From assembly GCA_010672785.1 (NCBI GenBank), contig JAAHFX010000007.1, positions 45,011-109,010 of the forward strand: a stretch of DNA of 64,000 nt, in the 5' to 3' direction. Source of the stretch: Sphaerospermopsis sp. SIO1G1. GTDB taxonomy: Bacteria > Cyanobacteriota > Cyanobacteriia > Cyanobacteriales > Nostocaceae. Positions within the stretch are counted from its first letter, which is position 1. Each line of letters starts with the position of its first letter. The position numbers and the translations under genes were made by a program. The notes beneath the pieces are model-generated. The model ran no database searches and was not told the origin of the DNA. It was given only the letters and a program-made list of their open reading frames with translations. Positions 11,896 to 20,089 of this stretch are shown here, one piece after another.

Positions 11896-12146
11896 TTACT
11901 CCTGTTCTAATTCTTCCAGTTCAGTTAATAATTGTGCTAATTGTTTTTCTAGGTACGGTGGAACATCATCTCCAATGGTGCTGGAAGTATATATTGCGGA
12001 GAAATATTATCCTGCATCCACGGAAATTCTATAAAGAAATCCCATCCTGTTCTATCCATTTCAGATTTATGAATTGTTATTCCAACCTGATTACACAATC
12101 TTTTGAATTCCGTTTCTCCTAATGCTCCTAAATCTCTATCCTGCAT
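11896..12146 (-). pseudogene. Broken PD-(D/E)XK-like gene, N-terminal fragment with frameshift
   Basis: The 65-residue frame starting MQDRDLGALGETEF resembles the N-terminus of larger nuclease-like proteins (LGE-x-F ... DRTGWDFFIEFP, where the GWDF segment resembles a PD-(D/E)XK core). It stops at 11949. Downstream, a different frame encodes a plausible C-terminus, VPPYLEKQLAQLLTELEEL, ending at 11896 just before the HicB-like ATG. The most economical reading is an internally deleted or frameshifted gene that once formed an operon with the HicB-like gene. Function cannot be assigned. Confidence 0.5.
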
Positions 12147-12209
12147 ATTTTAAATTTCCTAAAAAACAGCGTAATACTAGAACATATAAATTACAACGAA
12201 GAGAAAATA

Positions 12210-13220
12210 TTAAAATATATTCTGATAAATAACATACATTCCCCCTAGATACAGAATAATCAGAATTAATCCATCCCAGGAAATCAACATTCTGGAACGA
12301 CTAACAGCGTGGTAAATAAGTCCTGTTATGGCCACTGAAGTCATAATCATAGCGATTATAGTGGTAAAAACATGGGTTTGGCTAATATTTGACCATAGAG
12401 TATTTCCAGTGTAGACAAAATCATAAAAACCGAGTATGGCTAAATTGGTGATATTTGATCCAAAAACATTAGATACAGCCAAATCTACCGCATCTAATTT
12501 AATAGCAGCTAAGGATGCAACAACTTCAGGTAATGATGTAGCTGTAGCTAAAAGTAGCGCACCGATGAAACTTGCACCTAAACCAGTAACTTCAGCAACG
12601 CGATCGCCTAAAAATGCTAACCAAATACCAAGGGTAACAATGATGATAGAGAGAACTACAAATCTGCGATAGGCTTTTACTGGTGTAATATGTTGGTACT
12701 GAAAGGCTTCTACTTCTTCTTCTAATATTTCTGCACGTCTTCTAGTTTCAAACTGAGCAATCATGCGAGCGCTGACACCATAAAGTGCTAATAAGATAAT
12801 ACTGGGAATTCCTACTCCTGCTACTGTGAGATTAATTTCTGTTTTCGATAACATCATGCCTGTGACTGCCACACCTAACATAATACAGCCTAAACTGGCA
12901 GCTAAACCATGACTTATTTGCGCTCTTTTTAATAACGGTTCTGAGCCATTGCAGATATCTAGTATAGCTAAAATCAGTAAATTAAACAAACAACTTCCTA
13001 AAATTCCTCCTACTGCCAAATCAGGAGAATTAAAGATAACAATAGCACTTGTACCAGTCGCTAATTCTGGTAAAGATGTCACACCTGCTAAGAGGATTGT
13101 ACCTACCCAAGTCCGTCCTAACCCAGTTTTTTCTGCGATGATATCCGCGCTTTGGGATAACCATGTACCGACAAAAATTACTAAGGTAATACACACAATA
13201 ACTTGCAGAAATAAAAGCAT
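12210..13220 (-). CDS. Calcium/cation:proton or sodium exchanger (CaCA family)
   Basis: Inner-membrane antiporter of 336 residues with about ten helices. The two alpha-repeats that form the ion site are clear: GTILLAGVTSLPELATGTSA near residue 40 and GALLLATATSLPEVVASLAA near residue 220, each with the family's (T/S)SLPE core carrying the ion-binding glutamate. A charged cytosolic loop (about 155-180, RRRAEILEEEVEAF) separates the halves. It resembles YrbG-type exchangers; whether the driving ion is Na+ or H+ cannot be read from sequence. Divergently arranged with the glycosyltransferase at 13307. Confidence 0.9.
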   Translation of the reverse strand: MLLFLQVIVCITLVIFVGTWLSQSADIIAEKTGLGRTWVGTILLAGVTSLPELATGTSAIVIFNSPDLAVGGILGSCLFNLLILAILDICNGSEPLLKRAQISHGLAASLGCIMLGVAVTGMMLSKTEINLTVAGVGIPSIILLALYGVSARMIAQFETRRRAEILEEEVEAFQYQHITPVKAYRRFVVLSIIIVTLGIWLAFLGDRVAEVTGLGASFIGALLLATATSLPEVVASLAAIKLDAVDLAVSNVFGSNITNLAILGFYDFVYTGNTLWSNISQTHVFTTIIAMIMTSVAITGLIYHAVSRSRMLISWDGLILIILYLGGMYVIYQNIF

Positions 13221-13306
13221 AATTAACTAAAAAATATCTTCACTTTTTGTCATTTTACCTAGAGAATAATATCAGTTATTTTCAGTAAAATTGTTGATAG
13301 GCCATC

Positions 13307-14014
13307 ATGGAAAATTGTCATAATGCCTGTATCTCAATTATTATTCCTACTCTGAATGAAGCTAATAATATTGCAGATACAATTAATAGTACTCAACCGA
13401 GTACAAAAGTAGAAGTCATTGTTGTTGATGGTGGTTCAAATGATAACACAACTGCGATCGCTCAATCTTTGGGTATAACTGTAATTTCGTCTTTACCTAG
13501 TCGTGCGGTACAAATGAATACGGGTGCGGCGATCTCCAGTGGTGAAATTTTGCTGTTTCTCCATGCTGACACCCGTTTACCGAAGGGTTTTGACGATATG
13601 ATTCGTATAGCGTTGCAAGCACATCGAACTACAGCTGGCGCTTTTACATTAAAAATAGATGCACCTAACTGGGGTTTGCGTTTAGTGGAATGGGGGGTAA
13701 AATGGCGATCGCGTTTGTGGCAAATGCCTTATGGGGATCAAGCTATATTTTTAACAAAAGAAGGATTTGAAAAAGTAGGTGCTTTCCCAGAAATCCCGAT
13801 TATGGAGGACTTTCAGCTAATTAAAAAATTAAAAGCTATCAGTAAAATCACACTAATTAATACTCCTGTGATTACATCTCCTCGTAGATGGTTGACAAAA
13901 GGTATTATCAAAACTACCCTACTGAACCAAGTTATTGTAATTGCTTATTTATTGGGTGTTTCGCCAAAACGTATCCGTAAATGGTATTGTCGGGAAAAAT
14001 TCAGCAGAATTTAA
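13307..14014 (+). CDS. TIGR04283-family glycosyltransferase (GT-2 fold)
   Basis: Cytosolic 235-residue glycosyltransferase with the GT-A start ISIIIPTLNEANNI, nucleotide-sugar motif VVDGGSNDNT, and the DXD-like LHADTRLP. The combination GGSxDxT, then FLHADT, then MEDFQLIKKLK is characteristic of the TIGR04283 group, some of whose members are annotated as acting in arsenosugar biosynthesis. Activity and sugar are inferred only. It starts 86 bases from the divergent exchanger gene and no recognised arsenosugar partner lies beside it. Confidence 0.85.
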   Translation: MENCHNACISIIIPTLNEANNIADTINSTQPSTKVEVIVVDGGSNDNTTAIAQSLGITVISSLPSRAVQMNTGAAISSGEILLFLHADTRLPKGFDDMIRIALQAHRTTAGAFTLKIDAPNWGLRLVEWGVKWRSRLWQMPYGDQAIFLTKEGFEKVGAFPEIPIMEDFQLIKKLKAISKITLINTPVITSPRRWLTKGIIKTTLLNQVIVIAYLLGVSPKRIRKWYCREKFSRI

Positions 14015-14068
14015 GCGACTTCTCATTTAACTTATACTATATTCATAGATAATAAAATTATAATTGCT

Positions 14069-14176
14069 ATGGTGATCCGATTTGATTTATGAATTGTGGA
14101 GTTAGGGAACAGGGAACAGAGAAGAATAAATTACGTGTATACTGTGTTCCGTTCAATAATCAAATAGGAGTCCTAT
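14069..14176. mobile_element. MITE-like element, family B, copy 2
   Basis: About 108 bp lying just upstream of the first TVP38 gene. It matches copy 1 (5329-5448) at the left end (ATCCGATTTGATTTAT), the middle (AGGGAACAGGGAACAG, then TTACGT-TATACTG) and the right end (ATCAAATAGGAGTCCTAT). Terminal inverted repeat CCxATTTGATT. It may contribute to the leader of the downstream gene, whose ATG is 27 bases away. Confidence 0.6.
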
Positions 14177-14202
14177 ATATAAAAATATAACTGAAGTTTA
14201 CT

Positions 14203-14925
14203 ATGCAAAAACACCTGCTCAGATTAAATCACAACTGGAAGTTTTTATCTTTAATCTGTCTAGTTGTAATTCTGATAATTGCTGGTCAATATATCAATGT
14301 TTTGGAAATTTTACAAGAAGCTCTTGTCTGGGTAGAAACTATAGGAATTTGGGGACCAATAGTATTTATATTTATCTATAATATTGCAACTTTATTATTT
14401 ATTCCTGGCTCATTATTAACCATGAAAGGTGGTTGCTTATTTGGTATATTTTGGGGATTTATTTATGTTTTAATTGCCGCTATGATTGGGGCAATTTTAG
14501 CTTTTATAATTGGACGTTACTGTTCTCAAGATTGGATTTGTAAAAAACTAGAAAAACATCCTAGATTTAAAGCTATTGATCAAGCAGTTTCCCAAGAAGG
14601 CTGGAAAATAGTTTTATTAACTCGTCTTTCTCCTTTATTTCCTTTTAATTTGTTAAATTACGCTTTTGGTGTGACTAACATTTCTTTAAGAGATTATATA
14701 TTAGGCTCATTGGGAATCATTCCTGGGACTATGATGTATGTTTATATTGGTAATTTAACTACTAATTTAGCTCTAATTTCCACTGATATACAATCCACTA
14801 ATTTAGAGGTAAAAGTTTTTCAATATTTTCTCCAAGCTATTGGATTAATGGCTACAATCTATGGAACTTTTTATATTACTAAAATAGCCCATAAATCTCT
14901 GAAGCAAACAATAGATTCTGAATAA
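14203..14925 (+). CDS. TVP38/TMEM64 (DedA-like SNARE-associated) membrane protein, copy 1
   Basis: Polytopic inner-membrane protein of 240 residues in the VTT/DedA-like superfamily, proposed to move lipids or ions across membranes. Helices flank the conserved core: GSLLTMKGGCLFGIFWG, then FIIGRYC, then LLTRLSPLFPFNLLNYAFG and GIIPGTMMYVYIG. It is a paralogue of the next gene (15011), sharing the same core motifs in the same spacing. With the flavoenzyme at 15815 the three same-strand genes form a likely operon; from memory, TVP38-type genes often neighbour mercuric-reductase-like flavoenzymes in cyanobacteria. Confidence 0.88.
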   Translation: MQKHLLRLNHNWKFLSLICLVVILIIAGQYINVLEILQEALVWVETIGIWGPIVFIFIYNIATLLFIPGSLLTMKGGCLFGIFWGFIYVLIAAMIGAILAFIIGRYCSQDWICKKLEKHPRFKAIDQAVSQEGWKIVLLTRLSPLFPFNLLNYAFGVTNISLRDYILGSLGIIPGTMMYVYIGNLTTNLALISTDIQSTNLEVKVFQYFLQAIGLMATIYGTFYITKIAHKSLKQTIDSE

Positions 14926-15010
14926 ATTCAATATGCTAACCGAAAGTAGAATATACATCTAATAATCAAGAATTATATTTAAACAGTCAGTTCAATAATG
15001 AGGAGTAAGT

Positions 15011-15754
15011 ATGAGTAGGAAACAGTATTATAAGTTCTGGGAAATAGGTAAACTTTTAACTTTTACTTTATTAACAATTAGCATAGTTTTACTTATACAT
15101 CCAAATGTAGTTTTAGCCCAAACTGTCACATCCAGTTTCAATCCCCAGACTATTTTAAGAAATTCCCTAGAATGGATTGATAGCTTAGGTGCAGTGGGAG
15201 CAATTGTTTTTATTTGTATTTATATTATTGCCACTGTAGCATTTTTACCAGGCTCAATTTTAACATTAGGATCGGGGGTTTTATTTGATGTAGTTTTGGG
15301 TTCTATTTATGTATTTATCGGTGCTACTTTAGGAGCAACATTAGCATTTCTAGTTGGACGTTATTTAGCCAGAAATTGGGTAAGTAGTAAAATTGCCGAT
15401 AACAACAAATTTGCAGCTATTGATCAAGCTGTGGGTAGAGAAGGGTTGAAAATTGTTCTTTTAACCAGACTGTCTCCTATCTTTCCTTTTAATTTATTAA
15501 ACTATGCTTTTGGTATTACCGCAGTTTCTTTAAAAGATTACTTTATCGGTTGTGTGGGGATGATTCCAGGTACAATTATGTATGTTTATATTGGTTCTTT
15601 AGCTGGTAGTTTAGCTTTAATTGGTACAGGAGATCAACCAACTAATCCTACGATTACCTGGGTAATTAGAATTGTGGGTTTTATTGCTACGGTAGCAGTT
15701 ACAGTATATGTCACTAAAATAGCTAAAAAGGCATTAGAACAAGAAGTATCTTAA
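15011..15754 (+). CDS. TVP38/TMEM64 (DedA-like SNARE-associated) membrane protein, copy 2
   Basis: 247-residue paralogue of the preceding gene. The N-terminal helix (about residues 14-36, ending VVLAQTVTSS) looks like a signal anchor or cleavable signal. The core repeats the family's motifs: PGSILTLGSGVLFDVVLG, VGRYLARNW, LLTRLSPIFPFNLLNYAFG, and GMIPGTIMYVYIGSLAG. GAGGAG lies 6-7 bases before the ATG. It is 85 bases from copy 1 and 60 bases from the flavoenzyme. Substrate unknown. Confidence 0.88.
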   Translation: MSRKQYYKFWEIGKLLTFTLLTISIVLLIHPNVVLAQTVTSSFNPQTILRNSLEWIDSLGAVGAIVFICIYIIATVAFLPGSILTLGSGVLFDVVLGSIYVFIGATLGATLAFLVGRYLARNWVSSKIADNNKFAAIDQAVGREGLKIVLLTRLSPIFPFNLLNYAFGITAVSLKDYFIGCVGMIPGTIMYVYIGSLAGSLALIGTGDQPTNPTITWVIRIVGFIATVAVTVYVTKIAKKALEQEVS

Positions 15755-15814
15755 ATAATTCGTAATTTATAATTTGTAATTCGGAATTTTTAATTAATTC
15801 ACAGGTATTAAATC

Positions 15815-17362
15815 ATGTCTAATTCAGAATTTGAGAGAATAACAGTTTTACCAATGGATGAATACAATCAGAAATTGGTAGCTAATGTTCATCCTGAAAA
15901 TTGGATCAATCCTCAACCTGCTGACTGCTATGATTTAGTAGTTATTGGTGCAGGTACTGCGGGTTTAGTTGTTGCTGCGGGTGCTGCGGGTTTAGGTTTA
16001 GGTTTAAAAGTCGCATTAATTGAAAAACATCTCATGGGTGGAGATTGTTTAAATGTTGGTTGTGTACCTTCTAAAGCATTAATTCGTTCTTCCCGTGTTG
16101 TGGGTGAAATTTGGAAAGCTCACAGTTTAGGTATTAATATTCAACAAAATATTGATGTTGATTTTGCCACTGTTATGGCTAGATTACGAAAAATTAGATC
16201 AGGTATTAGTCACCATGATTCAGCCGCAAGATTTAAAAATTTAGGCGTTGATGTTTTTTTAGGTAGTGGTAAATTCATTAGCAATAATACCATAGATGTT
16301 GATGGTCAAATTCTCCAATTTAAGAAAGCAGTAATTGCCACAGGTGCAAGAGCAATAAAACCTGCAATTCAGGGGATAGAAACAGCAGGTTATTTAACTA
16401 ATGAAACAGTATTTTCTTTAATTCAAAAACCTCATAAATTAGCAGTCATTGGTGGTGGGCCAATTGGTTGTGAATTGGCACAAACATTCCAAAGATTAGG
16501 TTGTGAAGTCACTTTATTTCATAATGGAACATATATTTTAAATAAAGAAGATCCAGAAGCAGCAGAAGTTCTCCAGAGAACTTTAATTGCAGAAGGTATT
16601 AATTTAGTTCTCAATTGTCAGTTAGAAGAAGTAGTGACAGTAACTGAAGGTAAACGTCTATATTTTTCAGTTAATGGTAATCGAAATTCAGTTACAGTAG
16701 ATGAAATTTTAGTAGGTGCTGGACGTTCGCCAAATGTAGAAGGTTTAAATTTAAAAAAAGTAGGTGTGGAATATGATCAAAAACAAGGTGTAAAGGTAAA
16801 TGATTACCTACAAACTTCTAATCCTAATATTTATGCCGCGGGTGATATTTGTATGAATTGGAAGTTTACCCATGCGGCGGATGCAGCAGCTAGAATAGTA
16901 ATTAAAAATACTTTATTTTCACCTTTTGGCTTAGGACGTTCTCAATTAAGTAATTTAATTATGCCTTGGGTGACATATACAGATCCAGAAATTGCTCATG
17001 TAGGAATGTATGCAGAGGAAGCAAGACAAAAAGGTTTAGAAATAGAAACAATTAAGATAGATTTCAAGAATTTAGATCGGGCAATTACTGATAGTGAGGA
17101 AGCTGGTTTTTTTAAAATTCACCATCAAAGAGGAACAGATAAAATCATCGGTGCAACTATTGTTGCTAGTCATGCAGGGGATATGATTTCGGAAATTACT
17201 ACAGCAATAGTGAATAATATTGGACTTAGTAAATTAAGCAGTGTCATTCATCCTTACCCAACTCAAGCAGAAGCAATTAAAAAAGCGGCCGATGCTTATC
17301 GGCGCACTCTACTCACATCACGAACTAAGAAAATTCTGAAATTTTTAACTAAGTTTTCTTAA
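15815..17362 (+). CDS. Mercuric-reductase/dihydrolipoyl-dehydrogenase-like flavoprotein disulfide reductase
   Basis: 515-residue FAD- and NAD(P)H-dependent oxidoreductase of the pyridine nucleotide-disulfide family. FAD-binding GAGTAG is at 45-50; the redox disulfide is C78 and C83 in GGDCLNVGCVPSK; a second Rossmann motif (GGGPIGCELAQ) binds NAD(P)H; the C-terminal dimer domain carries HPYPTQAEAIKKAAD, where H and E complete the active site. No N-terminal heavy-metal (HMA) domain or C-terminal vicinal cysteine pair is present, so true Hg(II) reduction is doubtful. Follows two TVP38 genes. The lysine- and asparagine-rich AT codons match its neighbours. Confidence 0.88.
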   Translation: MSNSEFERITVLPMDEYNQKLVANVHPENWINPQPADCYDLVVIGAGTAGLVVAAGAAGLGLGLKVALIEKHLMGGDCLNVGCVPSKALIRSSRVVGEIWKAHSLGINIQQNIDVDFATVMARLRKIRSGISHHDSAARFKNLGVDVFLGSGKFISNNTIDVDGQILQFKKAVIATGARAIKPAIQGIETAGYLTNETVFSLIQKPHKLAVIGGGPIGCELAQTFQRLGCEVTLFHNGTYILNKEDPEAAEVLQRTLIAEGINLVLNCQLEEVVTVTEGKRLYFSVNGNRNSVTVDEILVGAGRSPNVEGLNLKKVGVEYDQKQGVKVNDYLQTSNPNIYAAGDICMNWKFTHAADAAARIVIKNTLFSPFGLGRSQLSNLIMPWVTYTDPEIAHVGMYAEEARQKGLEIETIKIDFKNLDRAITDSEEAGFFKIHHQRGTDKIIGATIVASHAGDMISEITTAIVNNIGLSKLSSVIHPYPTQAEAIKKAADAYRRTLLTSRTKKILKFLTKFS

Positions 17363-17681
17363 TTAGGTAATTTTTGATCCATTGAGTTATTAATTAACAA
17401 AAAGATACATATCATAAGATGATTTATAGTATTTACGTAAACATAGCTGATATATTAATAATTAATTGAGCGTTGCTGAATTGAAGTATGGCATAAAAAA
17501 ACAATAACATTAAACCTTTACAAGACTTACGCAAAATACCTCTTGTAACCCTCATTTCTCTGTGTTCTCTATGCCTGGGTTGGTTAGATTATTCCATAGC
17601 TTGTGCATAAGTCCTAAAACTATCATACTCAAAATCAGCAACAGCAAAATTTTTTGTGTATATCTATTCGGAATATGAATT
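17363..17681. other. Non-coding gap holding a MITE copy
   Basis: AT-rich spacer between the flavoenzyme and the ATP-grasp gene. The only structure I see is the family A MITE at 17521-17615. Confidence 0.5.
17521..17615. mobile_element. MITE, family A, copy 2 (diverged interior)
   Basis: Left end AAGACTTACGCAAAA and right end TGCATAAGTCCT form the family A inverted repeat with two mismatches. Length (95 bp) fits copies 1 and 3, but the interior, which includes TTTCTCTGTGTTCTCT, is not obviously related; it may be a hybrid or degraded copy. Confidence 0.55.
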
Positions 17682-19286
17682 ATGGCGACAATAGATATTT
17701 TTAATTTTGAGGAAATCGAACAGTTTCGCAACCTGCAATCATCTTTGCACTATCGCTGGAAGACTAGCGAAGTTTTTGATAAGAGTAAGACAGATATTTT
17801 AATTATTCCTTCCTTAAGTATTGATCAAAGAGAATTACAAAAAGTAGAAGGTTGTGAACATTATGAAGAAAGATTACTTTTTTCGTTAATTAGATTAAGA
17901 AATCCCCAAACTAGGTTGATTTATGTCACTTCAATGCCACTACATCCTAGTATTATTGATTATTATTTACAATTACTGCCGGGAATTCCATTTTCTCACG
18001 CACGTCATCGTTTATTATTGCTTTCTACCTATGATGCTTCCTTAAAACCTCTGAGTCAAAAAATCTTAGAACGTCCTCGGTTGATGGCAAAAATTCGTCA
18101 AGCTTTGCGATTAGATCAGGCTTTTATGGTATGTTATAATTCCACTTTTTGGGAAGGAGAATTATCACTAAAATTGGGCGTACCTTTATATGCTGCTGCA
18201 CCAGATTTACAAATTTGGGGAACAAAAAGTGGCAGTCGGGAAATTTTTTATCATAGTCATGTTCCCCATCCAAAAGGCAGTTCGCTGGTTTGGAATTCCC
18301 AAGATTTAGCAATAGCAGCAGCAAAATTATGGGAAAGTCAACCTACATTAAAACGGATGGTAGTAAAACTCAATCAAGGGATTTCTGGTGAAGGAAATGC
18401 AATTTTAGATTTGCGACCCTTACAAGATTTTGCACCTGATAAAATTGATCATAATCAAAGAGTATTAGCTATTAGCAATCGCTTTGAAAATTTGCGCTTT
18501 CAAGCTACACAAGAAACCTGGGCTAACTTTTCCCAGCGTATTCCTGAATTAGGAGCAATTGTAGAATCTTTTATAGAAGGGGAAATTAAACATTCTCCCA
18601 GTGTACAAGGACGTATTACACCTGATGGCAATGTAGAAATTCTCTCTACCCACGACCAAATTCTGGGTGGCCCTGATGGTCAAATTTATCTTGGTTGTCG
18701 TTTTCCTGCTAATGAAAATTACAGACTCAAGTTACAGGAATTAGGCTTACAAGTAGGTAAAAAATTAGCAGAAAAAGGTACTTTAGAAAGGTATGGTGTA
18801 GATTTTGTTACAGTTGATCAAGGTAATGGTCAATGGGATATTAAAGCAATAGAAATTAACTTACGTAAAGGTGGAACTACTCACCCATTTATGACTCTTA
18901 AATTATTAACTAATGGAGATTATGATCTATCTACAGGTTTATTTTACAGTTTGCAAGGAAAACCAAAATATTACATTGCCACAGATAACTTACAACATGA
19001 TCAATATCGAGGATTATTACCTAATGATTTAATGGATATTATCGCCCATCATAGGTTGCATTTTGATACTGGCACAGAAACTGGAACAGTATTTCATCTC
19101 ATGGGTTGTCTATCTCAATTTGGCAAATTAGGATTAACAAGTATAGGAGATTCTCCTCAAGAAGCAGAATATATTTATCAAAAAGTTATTCAAGTTCTCG
19201 ATTTAGAAACTAACGATGAGCATAAGGAAGACTTACTATTTTCTGATTATGCTTTTCCTATTAGTGCTGATAGTTTTGGTTATTAA
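17682..19286 (+). CDS. PGM1-type ATP-grasp peptide ligase-related protein
   Basis: Cytosolic 534-residue protein resembling peptide ligases related to Streptomyces PGM1 (pheganomycin pathway), which join an amino-acid-like substrate to a ribosomal peptide with ATP. Visible pieces: an N-terminal region with RNPQTRLIYVTSMPLHPSI and a glutamine-binding-like fold, then an ATP-grasp section with KLNQGISGEGNAILDL (glycine-rich loop) near residue 228, a GAIVESFIEGE segment near 290, and AIEINLRKGGTTHPFM near 395, the typical Mg-binding E-x-N with RKGGTTHP. Substrate in cyanobacteria is unknown. A 50-residue gene faces its 3' end. This is not the microviridin ligase family, whose members are about 320-330 residues. 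Confidence 0.75.
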   Translation: MATIDIFNFEEIEQFRNLQSSLHYRWKTSEVFDKSKTDILIIPSLSIDQRELQKVEGCEHYEERLLFSLIRLRNPQTRLIYVTSMPLHPSIIDYYLQLLPGIPFSHARHRLLLLSTYDASLKPLSQKILERPRLMAKIRQALRLDQAFMVCYNSTFWEGELSLKLGVPLYAAAPDLQIWGTKSGSREIFYHSHVPHPKGSSLVWNSQDLAIAAAKLWESQPTLKRMVVKLNQGISGEGNAILDLRPLQDFAPDKIDHNQRVLAISNRFENLRFQATQETWANFSQRIPELGAIVESFIEGEIKHSPSVQGRITPDGNVEILSTHDQILGGPDGQIYLGCRFPANENYRLKLQELGLQVGKKLAEKGTLERYGVDFVTVDQGNGQWDIKAIEINLRKGGTTHPFMTLKLLTNGDYDLSTGLFYSLQGKPKYYIATDNLQHDQYRGLLPNDLMDIIAHHRLHFDTGTETGTVFHLMGCLSQFGKLGLTSIGDSPQEAEYIYQKVIQVLDLETNDEHKEDLLFSDYAFPISADSFGY

Positions 19287-19366
19287 ATAAGTGACCAGCA
19301 TTCAGATTTGCTGTCAATAATCAACTAAATTAATTACAACTGAATGCTGATTAAACTCATGGAAAT

Positions 19367-19519
19367 CTACCAATAAGCTGCATGACGTTTTTTATAGGGA
19401 ACACCAGTAAAAGGCTGAAATCCAACTACAGGGTAAGCATCATCTGCTGGTGTAAAAATCCGCATGAAGGCTTCAGAAATAAATTGGATCATGTTAACAA
19501 ACATTTTGGAGATCATCAT
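19367..19519 (-). CDS. Small protein of 50 aa, convergent with the PGM1-like ligase
   Basis: Unrecognised short gene. The product starts MMISKMFVNMIQFISEAF, has an amphipathic N-terminal half and a Pro/Gly/aromatic C-terminal half (IFTPADDAYPVVGFQPFTG then VPYKKRHAAYW). GGAG lies 11 bases before the first ATG (an alternative ATG is the next codon). The regular codon structure, ribosome site and sharp helix-then-tail organisation suggest a real gene. It could be a peptide substrate of the neighbouring ligase, or simply a conserved small cyanobacterial protein; the 80-base convergent arrangement alone does not prove a link. Confidence 0.55.
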   Translation of the reverse strand: MMISKMFVNMIQFISEAFMRIFTPADDAYPVVGFQPFTGVPYKKRHAAYW

Positions 19520-20035
19520 AATAATTTCGACTCCTTTTTTTATGCTCTTGATCTGAGATATTTATAACTCTACTGCTGATATTTGTTGGCTGTTTATTTT
19601 TGCAAAATATTGCAATTTTGTGAAATTTATGTTCAAATATGTTTGCAATACTTAATTAATTTGTTCATAGAAACTATCGCTATTAATTATAATTGTAACT
19701 TTTGATCAATTAAATGTCTATTGCTCTTAATACTATGTGTAAAGATGTACTAAGTTTATTAGGAAGTTAACCGCAGAGGCGCAGGCAGAGATCGCAGAGG
19801 AGGAAGATAGGAGTTGCAAAATGTCAGTAGAGACGTTGCATGCAACGTCTCTACAAGGGTTTCACGTCACGCAAATTTAATTTTCACCAGATGTCTAATA
19901 TAAAATTTGGGCTTGTATAACTATTCATTGTATTGCTAAACCATACTATTAAGAAACTTAAAATCAAATATTTTCAACACAAAAAATGCTATTTTATAAT
20001 GCTTTGAGCCATTATTCTGCCACTACTTGACATTG
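19520..20035. other. Non-coding gap with a 28-bp palindrome, upstream of the NAD operon
   Basis: AT-rich. Contains a CGCAGAGGCGCAGGCAGAG-type repeat at about 19772-19799, related to the CGCAGAGACGCAGAGG sequences near 43740 and 45165, and the palindrome at 19827-19854. No gene seen. Confidence 0.5.
19827..19854. repeat. 28-bp perfect palindrome, copy 1 (intergenic)
   Basis: Perfect palindrome with half-site GTAGAGACGTTGCA. Two further copies lie inside sufD (46304-46331 and 46529-46556). The dispersed copies indicate a mobile palindromic repeat. Confidence 0.8.
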
Positions 20036-20058
20036 ATTATGGTAGAAATTACCATAAT
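20036..20058 (+). promoter_or_regulatory. Candidate NrtR operator upstream of pncB
   Basis: Perfect inverted repeat: ATTATGGTA, spacer GAAAT, TACCATAAT. It ends 31 bases before the pncB ATG, the expected place for a repressor site, and the operon encodes an NrtR-like Nudix regulator. Assignment is by position and symmetry; I cannot compare it to a known motif here. Confidence 0.6.
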
Positions 20059-20089
20059 AGGATAAACACTTTGGCTATGATGCTCTCCA

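Noticed and set aside
15815..17362. True mercuric reductase (merA)
   Set aside because: The C-terminal cysteine pair and N-terminal HMA domain needed or typical for Hg(II) are absent; no merR or merT nearby.
17682..19286. ATP-grasp gene as the missing microviridin ligase
   Set aside because: Length (534 aa) and motifs match PGM1-type ligases, not MdnB/MdnC, and it is about 22 kb from the precursor.
19367..19519. Small gene as NblA (phycobilisome degradation)
   Set aside because: NblA is about 60 residues with a conserved helical LSLEQxF-type segment; this protein lacks it.
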